This document shows, piece by piece, positions 19,376-30,352 of a stretch of 64,000 nucleotides of DNA. The DNA comes from Bacillota bacterium. GTDB lineage: Bacteria > Bacillota > Dethiobacteria > DTU022. The position numbers were made by a program, and so were the translations under genes. Numbering within the stretch: position 1 is the first letter of the stretch; each line of letters starts with the position of its first letter. The DNA is taken from assembly GCA_011389985.1 (NCBI GenBank), contig JAABTH010000004.1:1-64000 (forward strand), in the 5' to 3' direction. The notes beneath the pieces are model-generated. The model saw nothing but the letters and a program-made list of their open reading frames with translations. It had not been told where the DNA came from and made no database searches.

Positions 19376-20476
19376 TTGAAACTGGTTTTATCTGCACATC
19401 ACCTGGAAAAACAAAAAGAGTTCCGCCATTTTGCGGAAGAGGAAATGAATGGAAATGATCAGTTCCCACGCAAAAACCTGCTTAAAGCCGGTAAACGCGG
19501 TTATATGGGTCTGCCTATACCTGTAGAATTTGGGGGGCAGGGCGAAGATTTTCTTACCTATATACTGCTGATTGAAGAAATTTCACGGGTATGTGCCTCA
19601 ACCGGTGTAATTATGGCAGTTCATACGTCGGTGGGCAGTTTTCCACTGCTATATTATGGAAATCACGAACAGAAAGAAAAATATCTAAACGGTCTGGCTT
19701 CAGGAAAATTACTCGGCGCATTTGCCCTTACCGAGGCTGGGGCCGGTTCTGACGCCGCTGCCCTTATGACCAGGGCGGCTGCGGTCGAAGGCGGATATAG
19801 AATTAATGGCTGCAAGCTATTTATAACCAGTGGGGGAGAGGCGGACATATATACCGTTTTTGCCAGAGATGACAAAGAAGCCGGCAGCAGAGGCATTACC
19901 GCATTTCTTGTTGAAAAAAAATCAGCAGGCTTAATTGCCGGTAAACCAGAAAAAAAGATGGGTTTAAAACTTTCAAGCACGACTGAACTGAGGATGGAAA
20001 ATCTTTTTGTTCCTTTATCGAACAGGCTCGGTGCGGAAGGGGAAGGTTTTAAAATAGCCATGTCTCTGCTTGATGGCGGCAGAATCGGCATTGCTGCCCA
20101 GGGACTCGGTTTGGCCCGCGCCTCGATTGACTATACAACTAACTGCTACAGGGAAAAAGAGAAAAGAGGAATAAAAACAGGGCAGCAGAGCGCTTTCATT
20201 CTGGCCAATCTTGCTACCCGCCTGGAGGCTGCAAAACTGCTCACATACAGGGCGGCATTATTAAAAGAAGAAGGAAAACGCTGTTCCAAGGAGGCATCGA
20301 TGGCAAAAATCTGTGCGACCGACCTGGCGATGGATGCGGCGATAAAATGCATTGATTTATGCGGTTTTGACAATAATCTTTCACAGTACTTTTGTGATGC
20401 AAAAGCAACCCAGATCTATGAAGGGTCTAATCAGATCCAGCGGATTGTTGTAGCGAGGGAAATGCTGAAAGAATAG
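19376..20476 (+). CDS. Acyl-CoA dehydrogenase, divergent
   Basis: Flavin-dependent alpha,beta-dehydrogenation of an acyl-CoA is expected. The 366-residue chain keeps AFALTEAGAGSDAAA, LFITSGGEADIY and the active-site region ATQIYEGSNQIQR with the Glu at the catalytic position. It differs from its neighbour in FAD-contact segments: the usual REQFG is replaced by EKRGIKTG, and the [11 protein letters not shown] region by CGFDNNLSQYF. The N-terminus is about 10 residues shorter. The start is a TTG at 19376 after GGAGAG. It may have another substrate or work as a mixed partner of the next gene. No etfAB is nearby. Confidence 0.85.
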   Translation: MKLVLSAHHLEKQKEFRHFAEEEMNGNDQFPRKNLLKAGKRGYMGLPIPVEFGGQGEDFLTYILLIEEISRVCASTGVIMAVHTSVGSFPLLYYGNHEQKEKYLNGLASGKLLGAFALTEAGAGSDAAALMTRAAAVEGGYRINGCKLFITSGGEADIYTVFARDDKEAGSRGITAFLVEKKSAGLIAGKPEKKMGLKLSSTTELRMENLFVPLSNRLGAEGEGFKIAMSLLDGGRIGIAAQGLGLARASIDYTTNCYREKEKRGIKTGQQSAFILANLATRLEAAKLLTYRAALLKEEGKRCSKEASMAKICATDLAMDAAIKCIDLCGFDNNLSQYFCDAKATQIYEGSNQIQRIVVAREMLKE

Positions 20477-20509
20477 ATGAATTCAAACATAATTCAGGAG
20501 GATGAATAA

Positions 20510-21649
20510 ATGAAATTTGTGTTGACCGAAGAACAGGAAATGACACGTCAGATGGTCCGTGATTTTGCTGAAAAAGAGCTCCGACCAGGGGCGGAAGAAC
20601 GCGATGACCGTGAAGAGTTTTCGCGGGCTATTTTCGATAAAATGGGCAAGCTTGGTTTAACCGGCATTCCCTTTCCCGAAGAGTATGGCGGTGGCGGATG
20701 CGATTTTATAAATTATGTTATAGCTGTTGAAGAGCTTTCACGTGTTGATGCTTCAGCAGGAACAACTCTTTCTGCGCACACATCTCTGGCAGGCTGGCCG
20801 CTTTATAAATACGGCAGCGAGGAACAAAAGAAGAAGTATCTTGAGCCGCTGTGCCTTGGCGATAAGCTGGGCGCTTTTGGACTTACTGAGGCAACAGCCG
20901 GCACGGATGCTGCTGCGCAGCGAACATCTGCAGTGCTCGACGGTGACAGCTATATTCTAAACGGAAACAAGATCTTTATTACCAATGGCGGAGAAGCGGA
21001 AGTTTATATTATATTCGCTGTTACAGACAAAGAAAAGAAGGCCAGGGGTATCAGCGCTTTTATTTTAGATTCTGATACACCCGGTTTTTCCTGTGGCAAA
21101 AAGGAAAGAAAAATGGGGCTGCGTTCTTCGCCCACGCTTGAGTTAATCTTTGACAACTGCAGGGTGCCGAAAGAAAACCTGCTGGGCAGCGAAGGAGAAG
21201 GTTTCAAAATTGCAATGAGCACACTCGACGGCGGGCGTAATGGCATTGCCGCCCAGGCAGTAGGCATTGCCCAGGGCGCCATGGAAGAAGCTATTAACTA
21301 TGCGAAGAGCCGTGAACAGTTTGGTCAGCCAATCTCAAATTTTCAGGCTGTTTCATTTATGCTGGCTGATATGGGCACTAAAATTGAAGCGGCACGCCTG
21401 TTAACCTACCAGGCGGCCTACCTTGAGAGTGAAGGGCTGCCTTATGGAAAAGCTTCAGCAATGGCCAAACTTTTTGCAGCCGAAGCAGCAATGGAGATAA
21501 CCACAAATGCTGTACAGATTTTCGGCGGTTATGGTTACACCCGCGACTACCCAGTTGAAAGATACATGCGTGATGCAAAAATAACCCAGATTTACGAAGG
21601 GACAAGTGAAGTGCAGCGTCTGGTTATATCGCGCCATCTATTATCCTGA
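20510..21649 (+). CDS. Acyl-CoA dehydrogenase, butyryl-CoA type
   Basis: Probably oxidises a short-chain acyl-CoA such as butyryl-CoA to the enoyl-CoA, passing electrons to an electron-transfer flavoprotein. The 379-residue length and the motifs [46 protein letters not shown] and [13 protein letters not shown] fit the short-chain class, with the catalytic Glu in IYEGT. AGGAGG lies 8 bases before the ATG. It follows the divergent dehydrogenase after 33 bases. Chain-length specificity is inferred only. Confidence 0.92.
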   Translation: MKFVLTEEQEMTRQMVRDFAEKELRPGAEERDDREEFSRAIFDKMGKLGLTGIPFPEEYGGGGCDFINYVIAVEELSRVDASAGTTLSAHTSLAGWPLYKYGSEEQKKKYLEPLCLGDKLGAFGLTEATAGTDAAAQRTSAVLDGDSYILNGNKIFITNGGEAEVYIIFAVTDKEKKARGISAFILDSDTPGFSCGKKERKMGLRSSPTLELIFDNCRVPKENLLGSEGEGFKIAMSTLDGGRNGIAAQAVGIAQGAMEEAINYAKSREQFGQPISNFQAVSFMLADMGTKIEAARLLTYQAAYLESEGLPYGKASAMAKLFAAEAAMEITTNAVQIFGGYGYTRDYPVERYMRDAKITQIYEGTSEVQRLVISRHLLS

Positions 21650-21743
21650 TCGATAGAAGACAAATAATATTATGCTGGTTAATAGAAATATAAAAAATAA
21701 TACTACTGGATCATTTTAGATTAGTGGAAGGAGTAAAGTTGCT

Positions 21744-22271
21744 ATGGCAGAGAAAAAGCCGGGCCTGATCATGGTTTTTACGGGCGATGGCAAGGGAAAA
21801 ACAACTGCAGCGGTCGGTCAGGCGGTCAGGGCGCTGGGGCATGGTTTTAAGGTTTACATGATTCATTTTATGAAAGGTCGAGATTATGGTGAATTCCTGG
21901 CAACAGCCAAGATGCCCAACTTAACTGTGGTTCGTGCAGGTAGGGATTGCTTTGTAAACCGTGATAAACCTGATCCCATTGATGTTGAACTGGCCCGTGA
22001 CGGTTTCAAGAAAGCTGAAGAGGCATTGCTTGAGGGCAATTATGATATGGTTGTCCTGGACGAAATTAATGTTGCTGTTGATTACGGCCTGATTACAGTG
22101 GACGAACTTCTGGATTTGTTGAAGAAGAAACCGGCCGAAGTAACAGTAATACTTACGGGAAGAGGCGCGCCACAGGAACTGGTAAAAGCAGCTGATATGG
22201 TAAGCGAAATTTTGGCCATCAAACATCATTACGAAGAAGGCGCCGATTGCTGTCAGGGGATAGAATATTAA
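21744..22271 (+). CDS. cobO: Cob(I)alamin adenosyltransferase, CobA/BtuR type
   Basis: Makes adenosylcobalamin from cob(I)alamin and ATP, the cofactor of the mutase encoded downstream. The 175-residue protein has the P-loop GDGKGKTTAAVG and the segments VVLDEINVAVDYGLI and VILTGRGAP of the CobA family. GGAAGGAG precedes the ATG. Placement next to meaB and the mutase genes indicates dedicated cofactor supply. No cobalamin riboswitch was recognised in the 94 bases upstream. Confidence 0.94.
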   Translation: MAEKKPGLIMVFTGDGKGKTTAAVGQAVRALGHGFKVYMIHFMKGRDYGEFLATAKMPNLTVVRAGRDCFVNRDKPDPIDVELARDGFKKAEEALLEGNYDMVVLDEINVAVDYGLITVDELLDLLKKKPAEVTVILTGRGAPQELVKAADMVSEILAIKHHYEEGADCCQGIEY

Positions 22272-22356
22272 AAAGTAGAAGGTTACACCATGAATAAGTT
22301 TTATGCTTAATTATAAACATGAGATTAGCTCTCTCATGGCAATACGGGGTGTTTTA

Positions 22357-23322
22357 ATGCACCAGTTGGTGAAAGATTTATTAAATGGTAACAGGCGGGC
22401 AGCGGCCCGGCTGATAACCATTGTTGAAAACGAAGACGATCAGAAAAGATCGCTTTTAAAAGAAATATACCCGCATACCGGCAATGCTTTTATTGTTGGA
22501 ATAACCGGAGCTCCCGGGGCCGGTAAAAGTTCTTTGGTTGATCGACTGCTGCAGCAGATACGTTCAGATGGGCTTACGGCCGGGATCATTGCGGTAGATC
22601 CAACCAGCCCTTTCAGTGGCGGGGCTATACTGGGCGACAGGATTCGCATGCAGGATCATGCTCTCGATTCCGCTGTGTTTATTCGCAGCATGGGAACCAG
22701 GGGCAGCCTTGGAGGTCTGTCACGTTCGACGAGAGAGGCGATCCAGGTCCTTGATGCTTTTGGAAAAGATATTATTATTGTTGAAACTGTCGGTGTGGGA
22801 CAATCTGAAGTCGATATAGTAAAAACAGCGGATTCAACCGTTGTTATGCTCACCCCTGCCGGAGGAGACAGTGTGCAGACTATCAAGGCGGGTATTATGG
22901 AAATAGCAGATGTTTTTGTAATCAACAAGGCAGATCTGCCCGGCTCCGATCGCTCCGCCACAGAGATCAACATGATGCTTGATATGAACGGTGAAAAACC
23001 CTGGCGACCGCCGGTGCTGTCAACTGTTTCAATAAATGGCGAGGGTGTAAATGAACTATGGTTGGCGCTTCAGGAACACAGACAATATCTTGAAGAAAGC
23101 GGAAAACTGCTGGAGGTGCGTAAACAGCGGGTCAGGCGGGAACTTACCGAACAGGTGGAATACCTGGTAAAAACAAGAATATGGGAAGATGTGAGGGATA
23201 CGATAGAGTTGGATGATCTGGTTGAAAAAATTACAAAACGCTTGCAGGATCCCTACAGCGCTGCCGGTGAACTGCTGGAAAAGATTAATTTTTTCAAGGA
23301 AGACCAGGGAGAGGGTGTTTAA
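22357..23322 (+). CDS. MeaB/ArgK-type GTPase chaperone of a B12 acyl-CoA mutase
   Basis: G3E-family GTPase that gates adenosylcobalamin loading and protects its mutase. The 321-residue chain has the Walker A GAPGAGKSSL, the switch region DPTSPFSGGAILGDRIRM, the Walker B ETVGVGQSEVD and the base-recognition motif NKAD. I choose the ATG at 22357, giving MHQLVKDLLNG as is usual at the family's start; earlier in-frame ATGs lie 54 and 21 bases upstream. It ends at the mutase start without a gap. Confidence 0.93.
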   Translation: MHQLVKDLLNGNRRAAARLITIVENEDDQKRSLLKEIYPHTGNAFIVGITGAPGAGKSSLVDRLLQQIRSDGLTAGIIAVDPTSPFSGGAILGDRIRMQDHALDSAVFIRSMGTRGSLGGLSRSTREAIQVLDAFGKDIIIVETVGVGQSEVDIVKTADSTVVMLTPAGGDSVQTIKAGIMEIADVFVINKADLPGSDRSATEINMMLDMNGEKPWRPPVLSTVSINGEGVNELWLALQEHRQYLEESGKLLEVRKQRVRRELTEQVEYLVKTRIWEDVRDTIELDDLVEKITKRLQDPYSAAGELLEKINFFKEDQGEGV

Positions 23323-24978
23323 GTGTCTGCTAGCGATAGCCTTAAGAAATACCTGGTTAAGTGGCAACAAGATATGCATAATTTGGAAGAAAGAGAAGAA
23401 AAATTTACTACAATTTCCGGTGAACCGCTAAAAGCGCTATATACGCCGCTTGATACAAACAGCCTCGATTATGAAAATGATCTCGGTTTTCCGGGAAGCT
23501 ATCCCTATACAAGGGGTGTTCAGCCGAATATGTACCGGGGGCGCCTTTGGACAATGCGCCAGTTTTCAGGTTTCGGTGATGCCTTCGATTCAAACAAGCG
23601 TTATCGCTATCTTCTCGGGCAGGGTCAGACTGGTTTAAGCGTTGCTTTTGATATGCCGACAATTATGGGTTACGATTCTGATCACGAGCGGTCTTTCGGA
23701 GAGGTAGGGCGCTGTGGTGTGGCGATTGATTCTTTAGAAGATATGGAAGTTCTTTTTAACAGGATTCCTCTTGACCAGGTAACGACTTCAATGACAATAA
23801 ACGGGCCGGCAGCAATAATCTGGTGCATGTACCTGGCTAATGCCGAAAAACAGGGAATAAAGTTAAGTGATTTGGGCGGCACAATTCAAAATGATATTTT
23901 GAAAGAATATATAGCCCAGAAATCGTGGATATTCCCTCCCGAACCGTCTATGCGCCTGATCACCGATATATTTGACTTTGCGGCTGAAAATGTTCCCTGT
24001 TGGAATACAATCAGCATTAGCGGCTATCATATTCGCGAAGCAGGTTCGACAGCGGTGCAGGAACTTGCTTTTACACTGGCTGATGGTTTTGCCTATGTCG
24101 AAGCAGGAATTAAAGCTGGTCTTAAAGTAGATTCATTTGCTCCGCGCCTGTCATTTTTCTTCAATGCTCATATGGATTTCTTCGAGGAGGTTTGTAAATA
24201 CCGCGCAGCGAGACGGATATGGGCCAGGCGGATGAAAGAAAAATACGGAGCTAAAGATCCCCGATCACTGAAATTGCGATTCCATACTCAGACAGCCGGC
24301 TGCAGTCTTACGGCGCAGGAGCCGGAAAACAATATAGTGCGCACAGCGCTCGAAGCGCTTTCGGCTGTGTTGGGCGGCACCCAGTCGCTTCACACCAATT
24401 CAATGGATGAAGTGCTGGCCCTGCCGACTGAAAAAGCAGTGAAGATAGCGTTGCGCACTCAGCAGGTTATAGCTCATGAAAGCGGAGTGGCCAACACGAT
24501 TGATCCTCTTGCCGGTTCATATTTTGTAGAATCGCTGACGGCTAAAATGGAGGCGGAGGCAGAAGAATATTTTAACCGTATTGACCAGTTAGGCGGTGTA
24601 CTTGCTGCAATCGACTGTGGATTTTTTCAGCAGGAAATCGCCGATGCAGCATATACTTACCAGAAAGCTGTAGACAGCTGTAAGCGGGTGGTGGTGGGTG
24701 AAAACCGCTATAACAGCGAGGAACCGGTGCAGATAGAACTGCTCAAAATAGACCCGGCTGTGGAAGAAAAACAGGTAGGCAGGCTGAAAGAGTTAAAGCA
24801 GAAGCGAGATAATAATGCCGTAAACCGCAGCCTGGTTGATCTGAAAAACACTGCAGCCAAAAAGGATAACATCATCCCTAAAATTTTCAGTGCCGTAAAA
24901 TTATATGCCACAGAGGGCGAAATTGTTGCCGCCCTGAAAGAAGTATTTGGCGAATACAGGGAAAAACCGTTGTTTTAA
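23323..24978 (+). CDS. B12-dependent acyl-CoA mutase, large subunit; isobutyryl-CoA mutase signature
   Basis: Catalytic TIM-barrel subunit (551 residues) of the methylmalonyl-CoA mutase superfamily, without the cobalamin domain, which is encoded by the next gene. It would usually be labelled methylmalonyl-CoA mutase. By hand alignment to the Propionibacterium enzyme, the position of Tyr89 is Phe81 (TMRQFSGFG) and that of Arg207 is Gln199 (EYIAQKSW). These two residues bind the free carboxylate in methylmalonyl-CoA mutase; Phe/Gln is the pair known from isobutyryl-CoA mutase. The spacing of 118 residues is the same. I therefore infer isobutyryl-CoA/butyryl-CoA interconversion. The start is a GTG directly after meaB. 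Confidence 0.85.
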   Translation: MSASDSLKKYLVKWQQDMHNLEEREEKFTTISGEPLKALYTPLDTNSLDYENDLGFPGSYPYTRGVQPNMYRGRLWTMRQFSGFGDAFDSNKRYRYLLGQGQTGLSVAFDMPTIMGYDSDHERSFGEVGRCGVAIDSLEDMEVLFNRIPLDQVTTSMTINGPAAIIWCMYLANAEKQGIKLSDLGGTIQNDILKEYIAQKSWIFPPEPSMRLITDIFDFAAENVPCWNTISISGYHIREAGSTAVQELAFTLADGFAYVEAGIKAGLKVDSFAPRLSFFFNAHMDFFEEVCKYRAARRIWARRMKEKYGAKDPRSLKLRFHTQTAGCSLTAQEPENNIVRTALEALSAVLGGTQSLHTNSMDEVLALPTEKAVKIALRTQQVIAHESGVANTIDPLAGSYFVESLTAKMEAEAEEYFNRIDQLGGVLAAIDCGFFQQEIADAAYTYQKAVDSCKRVVVGENRYNSEEPVQIELLKIDPAVEEKQVGRLKELKQKRDNNAVNRSLVDLKNTAAKKDNIIPKIFSAVKLYATEGEIVAALKEVFGEYREKPLF

Positions 24979-25051
24979 GATTTGGCAGGAAAACATGATA
25001 CTGATGAGATCATAAATATTTTTAGGTGCAGGTAATTTGGAGTGAGTAAAA

Positions 25052-25471
25052 ATGAATGCAAACGCTAAAAAAATCAGGGTTCTGGTAGCGAAGCCGGGGC
25101 TTGATGGGCACGACCGGGGTGCAAGGGTGGTGGCGCGCGCTTTGAGGGATGCCGGGATGGAGGTAATCTACACCGGTCTTCATCAGACGCCTGAGCAGGT
25201 AGTTGAAACAGCCCTGCAGGAAGATGTTGATGTGGTTGGCCTCAGTATCTTATCGGGAGCCCATATGACCATTGCTCCAAGGATCAAAGAGATGCTTAAA
25301 GAGAAAGATATGGGCGATGTTCTCTTCTTGGTCGGTGGCATTATCCCAGGTGAAGATGCTGAAAAACTTTTAGCCGAAGGCAATGCAGATCAAATCTTTA
25401 CCCCCGGAGATCCGCTCGATAAAATTATCAATTATATAAACGGCCGGGTTAACATCAACCGGAAGTCTTAA
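25052..25471 (+). CDS. B12-binding small subunit of the acyl-CoA mutase
   Basis: Carries adenosylcobalamin for the mutase. The 139-residue protein has the B12 signature Asp18-x-His20-x-x-Gly23 (LDGHDRG), a serine in VVGLSILSG and GG in FLVGGIIP, the Rossmann-like cobalamin fold. The His would coordinate cobalt. It lies 73 bases behind the large subunit with TTGGAGTGAG before the ATG. Its last 17 bases overlap the 3' end of the convergent epimerase gene. Confidence 0.94.
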   Translation: MNANAKKIRVLVAKPGLDGHDRGARVVARALRDAGMEVIYTGLHQTPEQVVETALQEDVDVVGLSILSGAHMTIAPRIKEMLKEKDMGDVLFLVGGIIPGEDAEKLLAEGNADQIFTPGDPLDKIINYINGRVNINRKS

Positions 25472-26504
25472 CCCTACTGCGTTTTTTCAAGCGGAGTTTA
25501 CGTGTATCTTTTAATTTTTCTAAAAGCACTGCATTATGGGTCTTGTTCCAATCCAGAAAGTCTGCAACAGTATCATTAAGCGGACGAGGCCGGTAACCAA
25601 GCTCACGACAGGCTTTTTGGGAGCTAAACGTCGAGTTATCAATCAGCGTTTGCAGGGAATAGTGGGTATAACGAGATTTGATTTTAAACCACTGGAAAAA
25701 ATGCTGGACAAAAGATACGGCAAAAATTGCGATTTTTACCGGTATTATTAATTTGACCGAACGACTGCCAGTGACCTTCTGGGTCATGGAGTGCAGATTC
25801 TCTATTGTAACCTGGCTGCCGGATAATATATATACTTCCCCTGAAACCCCACTGTTACAGGCCTGAAGCATCCCATAGGCTACATCACGCACATCAACAA
25901 AATCATAAGCTCCTTCAATTAATATATCTAAATTTTTATTTGAAAAAGAGCGCAGGGTGTCGCCCATTTCAGATTGGAGATAGTCGTGCCTGCCTATTAT
26001 ACCAGTGGGGCAGACAATAACGGCATTCAGGCCTTTTTGAGCCAGATTGAGAATGGTCAGAGTTCCCTCTGCTTTGGTTCGATCATATGATCCCGGAGCG
26101 CTGTCAAGAGCAAGCGGGGTATTTTCATCGATTACAGTACCATGAGGCTCTCTGCGAAAGGCGTGGACAGAACTTACATGTATAAATTTATTAACTTTAT
26201 TTTCGAGGGCGATTTCACCAACATTACGGGTTCCCTCAACATTTACCCGATGCATTAGATTTTCCATACCCGGTCTGATCGCAATAATGCCTGCCAGATG
26301 AAAAACAGTATCAATGCCCCGCATCGCTTTCTGCAGTGAGTCGCGATCAAGGGTATTACCATAAATAATTTCAACAGGAAGATTCTGAAGGGATTGCAGC
26401 GATTCGTTCGGCAAAACCAGTGTTCTGACACTTTCATTTTCTTTAAGCAATTCACGAACCAGAACATTGCCTAGATGACCCGTTGCTCCTGTAACCAGAA
26501 TCAT
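25455..26504 (-). CDS. NAD-dependent epimerase/dehydratase (extended SDR)
   Basis: Extended short-chain dehydrogenase of 349 residues. It shows the nucleotide loop GATGHLG at the N-terminus, the catalytic pair in YDRTK, the strand [10 protein letters not shown] and DFVDVRDVA. The C-terminal part has a short hydrophobic stretch ([15 protein letters not shown]) and a very basic end. The substrate is unknown: sugar-nucleotide, dihydroflavonol-like or 3-beta-hydroxysteroid-like relatives are possible. AAGGTGGGGA lies before the ATG. The gene is single and convergent with the mutase operon. Confidence 0.82.
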   Translation of the reverse strand: MILVTGATGHLGNVLVRELLKENESVRTLVLPNESLQSLQNLPVEIIYGNTLDRDSLQKAMRGIDTVFHLAGIIAIRPGMENLMHRVNVEGTRNVGEIALENKVNKFIHVSSVHAFRREPHGTVIDENTPLALDSAPGSYDRTKAEGTLTILNLAQKGLNAVIVCPTGIIGRHDYLQSEMGDTLRSFSNKNLDILIEGAYDFVDVRDVAYGMLQACNSGVSGEVYILSGSQVTIENLHSMTQKVTGSRSVKLIIPVKIAIFAVSFVQHFFQWFKIKSRYTHYSLQTLIDNSTFSSQKACRELGYRPRPLNDTVADFLDWNKTHNAVLLEKLKDTRKLRLKKRSRVKTSG

Positions 26505-26531
26505 TTTAAATCCCCACCTTCTACTGTTTAT

Positions 26532-26580
26532 ATTATACTACTATTCTGAGTAATATAATACTTAACCTGCTTCGGTTAAG
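26532..26580 (-). promoter_or_regulatory. Epimerase promoter region with inverted repeat
   Basis: A minus-strand -10 TATAAT is seen at 26532-26537, without a good -35. Just upstream CTTAACC (26561-26567) and GGTTAAG (26574-26580) form a 7-base dyad around a 6-base centre, which could be an operator for the epimerase gene or the divergent ligA. Confidence 0.4.
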
Positions 26581-26660
26581 AATGGTCTAAAAGTGATATT
26601 TAGCTGAAGTAAAAGGTAAATGGCAAAAAAAAAAGAATAATTTTATATGTCTTGTAATAA

Positions 26661-28703
<2,043 letters not shown>

Positions 28704-28726
28704 CTTGTCTGAGAGGGGGATTTGAC

Positions 28727-30115
28727 ATGGCCGGTAAAGAGGCTTTCACTCTTGTTTACAGCGATGAAAGCAGGCAGTTGTTGCAGGCAATCATTGATTC
28801 GCTTTCTGATGCTGTTTCTGTAGTTGATGAGAATGGAATAGGCATCATGATCAACCGCGCCTATACCAGGCTAACCGGTATGAATAAAGAACAGGTTCTG
28901 GAAAAACCGGCTACGGTTGATATTGCCGAGGGAGAAAGTGTGCATATGCGTGTTCTCCAGACGGGAAAGTCTATAAAAGGAGTGCGCATGAAGGTGGGCC
29001 CTTTGCGTCGTGAGGTTATTGTTAATTGTGCGCCACTTATTATTAAGGGCGAACTTAAGGGAAGTGTTGGCGTCATTCATGATATTTCTGAACTGCGAAG
29101 GGTTATGGAAGAGCTTGAACACACCCGCCGAATGATCAGAAGACTTGAGTCGAGATATACCTTTGATGACATTGTGGGCAGCAGCGATCAAATCAGGGAA
29201 ATTGTTGAGCGGGCAAAACAGGCCGCAACCACACCGGCCTGCGTACTGCTAAGAGGGGAATGCGGTACAGGTAAAGAGCTTTTTGCTCATGCGATCCATC
29301 ATGCCAGTGATCGCGCTGATAAGCCTTTGATCAGGGTTAACTGCGCTTCTCTAACCGACACTCTTCTTGAAAGCGAGCTTTTTGGTTATGCTGACGGAGC
29401 TTTCACCGGAGCAAGGAAGGGCGGCAGAAAAGGTTACTTTGAGGAAGCAAATGAAGGCACGCTTTTTCTTGATGAGATTGGCGCCATGAAAAAAGAAGCA
29501 CAGGCAAGATTATTGCGGGCAATCCAGGAAGGTGAAATTATCCGGGTAGGTGAATCCCGCAGCAGAAGCGTCAATGTGCGACTTATTACCGCAACCAATG
29601 CAAATCTTGAAAAATTAACAGATGAAGGTCTCTTCCGAAAAGATCTTTACTATCGTCTGAATGTATTCCCGATCGACCTGCCTCCACTGCGTGAGATAAA
29701 AAGTGACATCCCCCTGTTGGTGAATCATTACCTCAAGCGCTATGCCAAGGAATATGGCCGTACTGTTGTCGAAACTGTACCTTCTGTTTACCGCCGCTTA
29801 AAAGAGTATGATTGGCCCGGAAATGTCCGGGAACTGCAGAATGTTATTGCCCGGGCTCTGATTAACCTCGGTCGTGAAGAAGAAATTATTGAAATCAGGC
29901 ATCTCGTTATGCCCTTTATTACTGATGCTGAAAAGAGCGAAGATGCTTTCAATCTTCCTGAAGGAAGTTTAAAAGAAATGCACAGCAAGTGGGAAAAATC
30001 GATACTAGCGCAAGCGCTATTTGACAGTAAAGGAAATAAGGCTGAAGCTGCCCGCCGCCTTGATATATCAATTCGCAACCTCTACAATAAACTTCACCAG
30101 CACAAACTTCTATAA
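28727..30115 (+). CDS. PAS-containing sigma-54-dependent transcription activator
   Basis: A 462-residue bacterial enhancer-binding protein. A PAS domain spans about residues 15-125, an AAA+ ATPase about 150-380, and a Fis-type helix-turn-helix lies at the end (AARRLDISIRNLYNKL). The ATPase has Walker A GECGTGKE (Cys replaces the usual Ser), the sigma-54 contact loop GAFTGA, and Walker B TLFLDEIG. I choose the ATG at 28727 behind GAGAGGGGG; the frame opens earlier within the ligA end. It lies just before a candidate -24/-12 promoter and the 2-oxoacid oxidoreductase genes, its likely targets. The PAS signal is unknown. Confidence 0.93.
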   Translation: MAGKEAFTLVYSDESRQLLQAIIDSLSDAVSVVDENGIGIMINRAYTRLTGMNKEQVLEKPATVDIAEGESVHMRVLQTGKSIKGVRMKVGPLRREVIVNCAPLIIKGELKGSVGVIHDISELRRVMEELEHTRRMIRRLESRYTFDDIVGSSDQIREIVERAKQAATTPACVLLRGECGTGKELFAHAIHHASDRADKPLIRVNCASLTDTLLESELFGYADGAFTGARKGGRKGYFEEANEGTLFLDEIGAMKKEAQARLLRAIQEGEIIRVGESRSRSVNVRLITATNANLEKLTDEGLFRKDLYYRLNVFPIDLPPLREIKSDIPLLVNHYLKRYAKEYGRTVVETVPSVYRRLKEYDWPGNVRELQNVIARALINLGREEEIIEIRHLVMPFITDAEKSEDAFNLPEGSLKEMHSKWEKSILAQALFDSKGNKAEAARRLDISIRNLYNKLHQHKLL

Positions 30116-30150
30116 TAAATCTATTTTATAAAAATAAAAGATGCAATTTC

Positions 30151-30197
30151 AGCAGGTTTTAATTATTGTATTTTTCCTTCGTGATCCTGCTTTTTTT
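30151..30197 (+). terminator. Possible terminator after the sigma-54 activator gene
   Basis: AGCAGG (30151-30156) pairs with CCTGCT (30186-30191), followed by seven T. The loop of 29 bases is long and the stem short, so efficiency is uncertain. Confidence 0.4.
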
Positions 30198-30207
30198 ATT
30201 GTTTATA

Positions 30208-30224
30208 TTGGTATGAAAATTGCG
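30208..30224 (+). promoter_or_regulatory. Candidate sigma-54 (-24/-12) promoter
   Basis: TTGGTATGAAAATTGCG has the invariant GG (30210-30211) and GC (30222-30223) exactly 10 bases apart, with TTGC at -12. Three positions differ from the usual consensus. It lies behind a sigma-54 activator gene and about 130 bases before the oxidoreductase operon. Confidence 0.6.
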
Positions 30225-30294
30225 AAATATATAACCAGAAGTCAGGAAAATGCAGGTGTGATCTTTTAAATAGTCAACTGATCATTAATAACAT

Positions 30295-30339
30295 TGCAAT
30301 ATATTGCAGGCAAACAATTGCACCATGCAAAATGTTGCA
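30295..30339 (+). repeat. Cluster of TTGCA/TGCAA half-sites before the oxidoreductase operon
   Basis: TGCAATATATTGCA (30295-30308) is a perfect 14-base palindrome. TTGCA-N3-TGCAA follows at 30318-30330, and another TTGCA at 30335-30339 just before AAGGAG. The half-sites are candidates for a dimeric regulator, possibly the neighbouring activator, although they lie downstream of the proposed promoter. Confidence 0.5.
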
Positions 30340-30352
30340 GGAAGGAGAATCT

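Noticed and set aside
21650-21743. Cobalamin riboswitch before the adenosyltransferase gene
   Set aside because: The gap is too short and lacks the conserved B12-box.
23323-25471. Straight assignment as methylmalonyl-CoA mutase of a propionate pathway
   Set aside because: The Tyr/Arg pair for the free carboxylate is replaced by Phe/Gln and no epimerase or decarboxylase gene is nearby.
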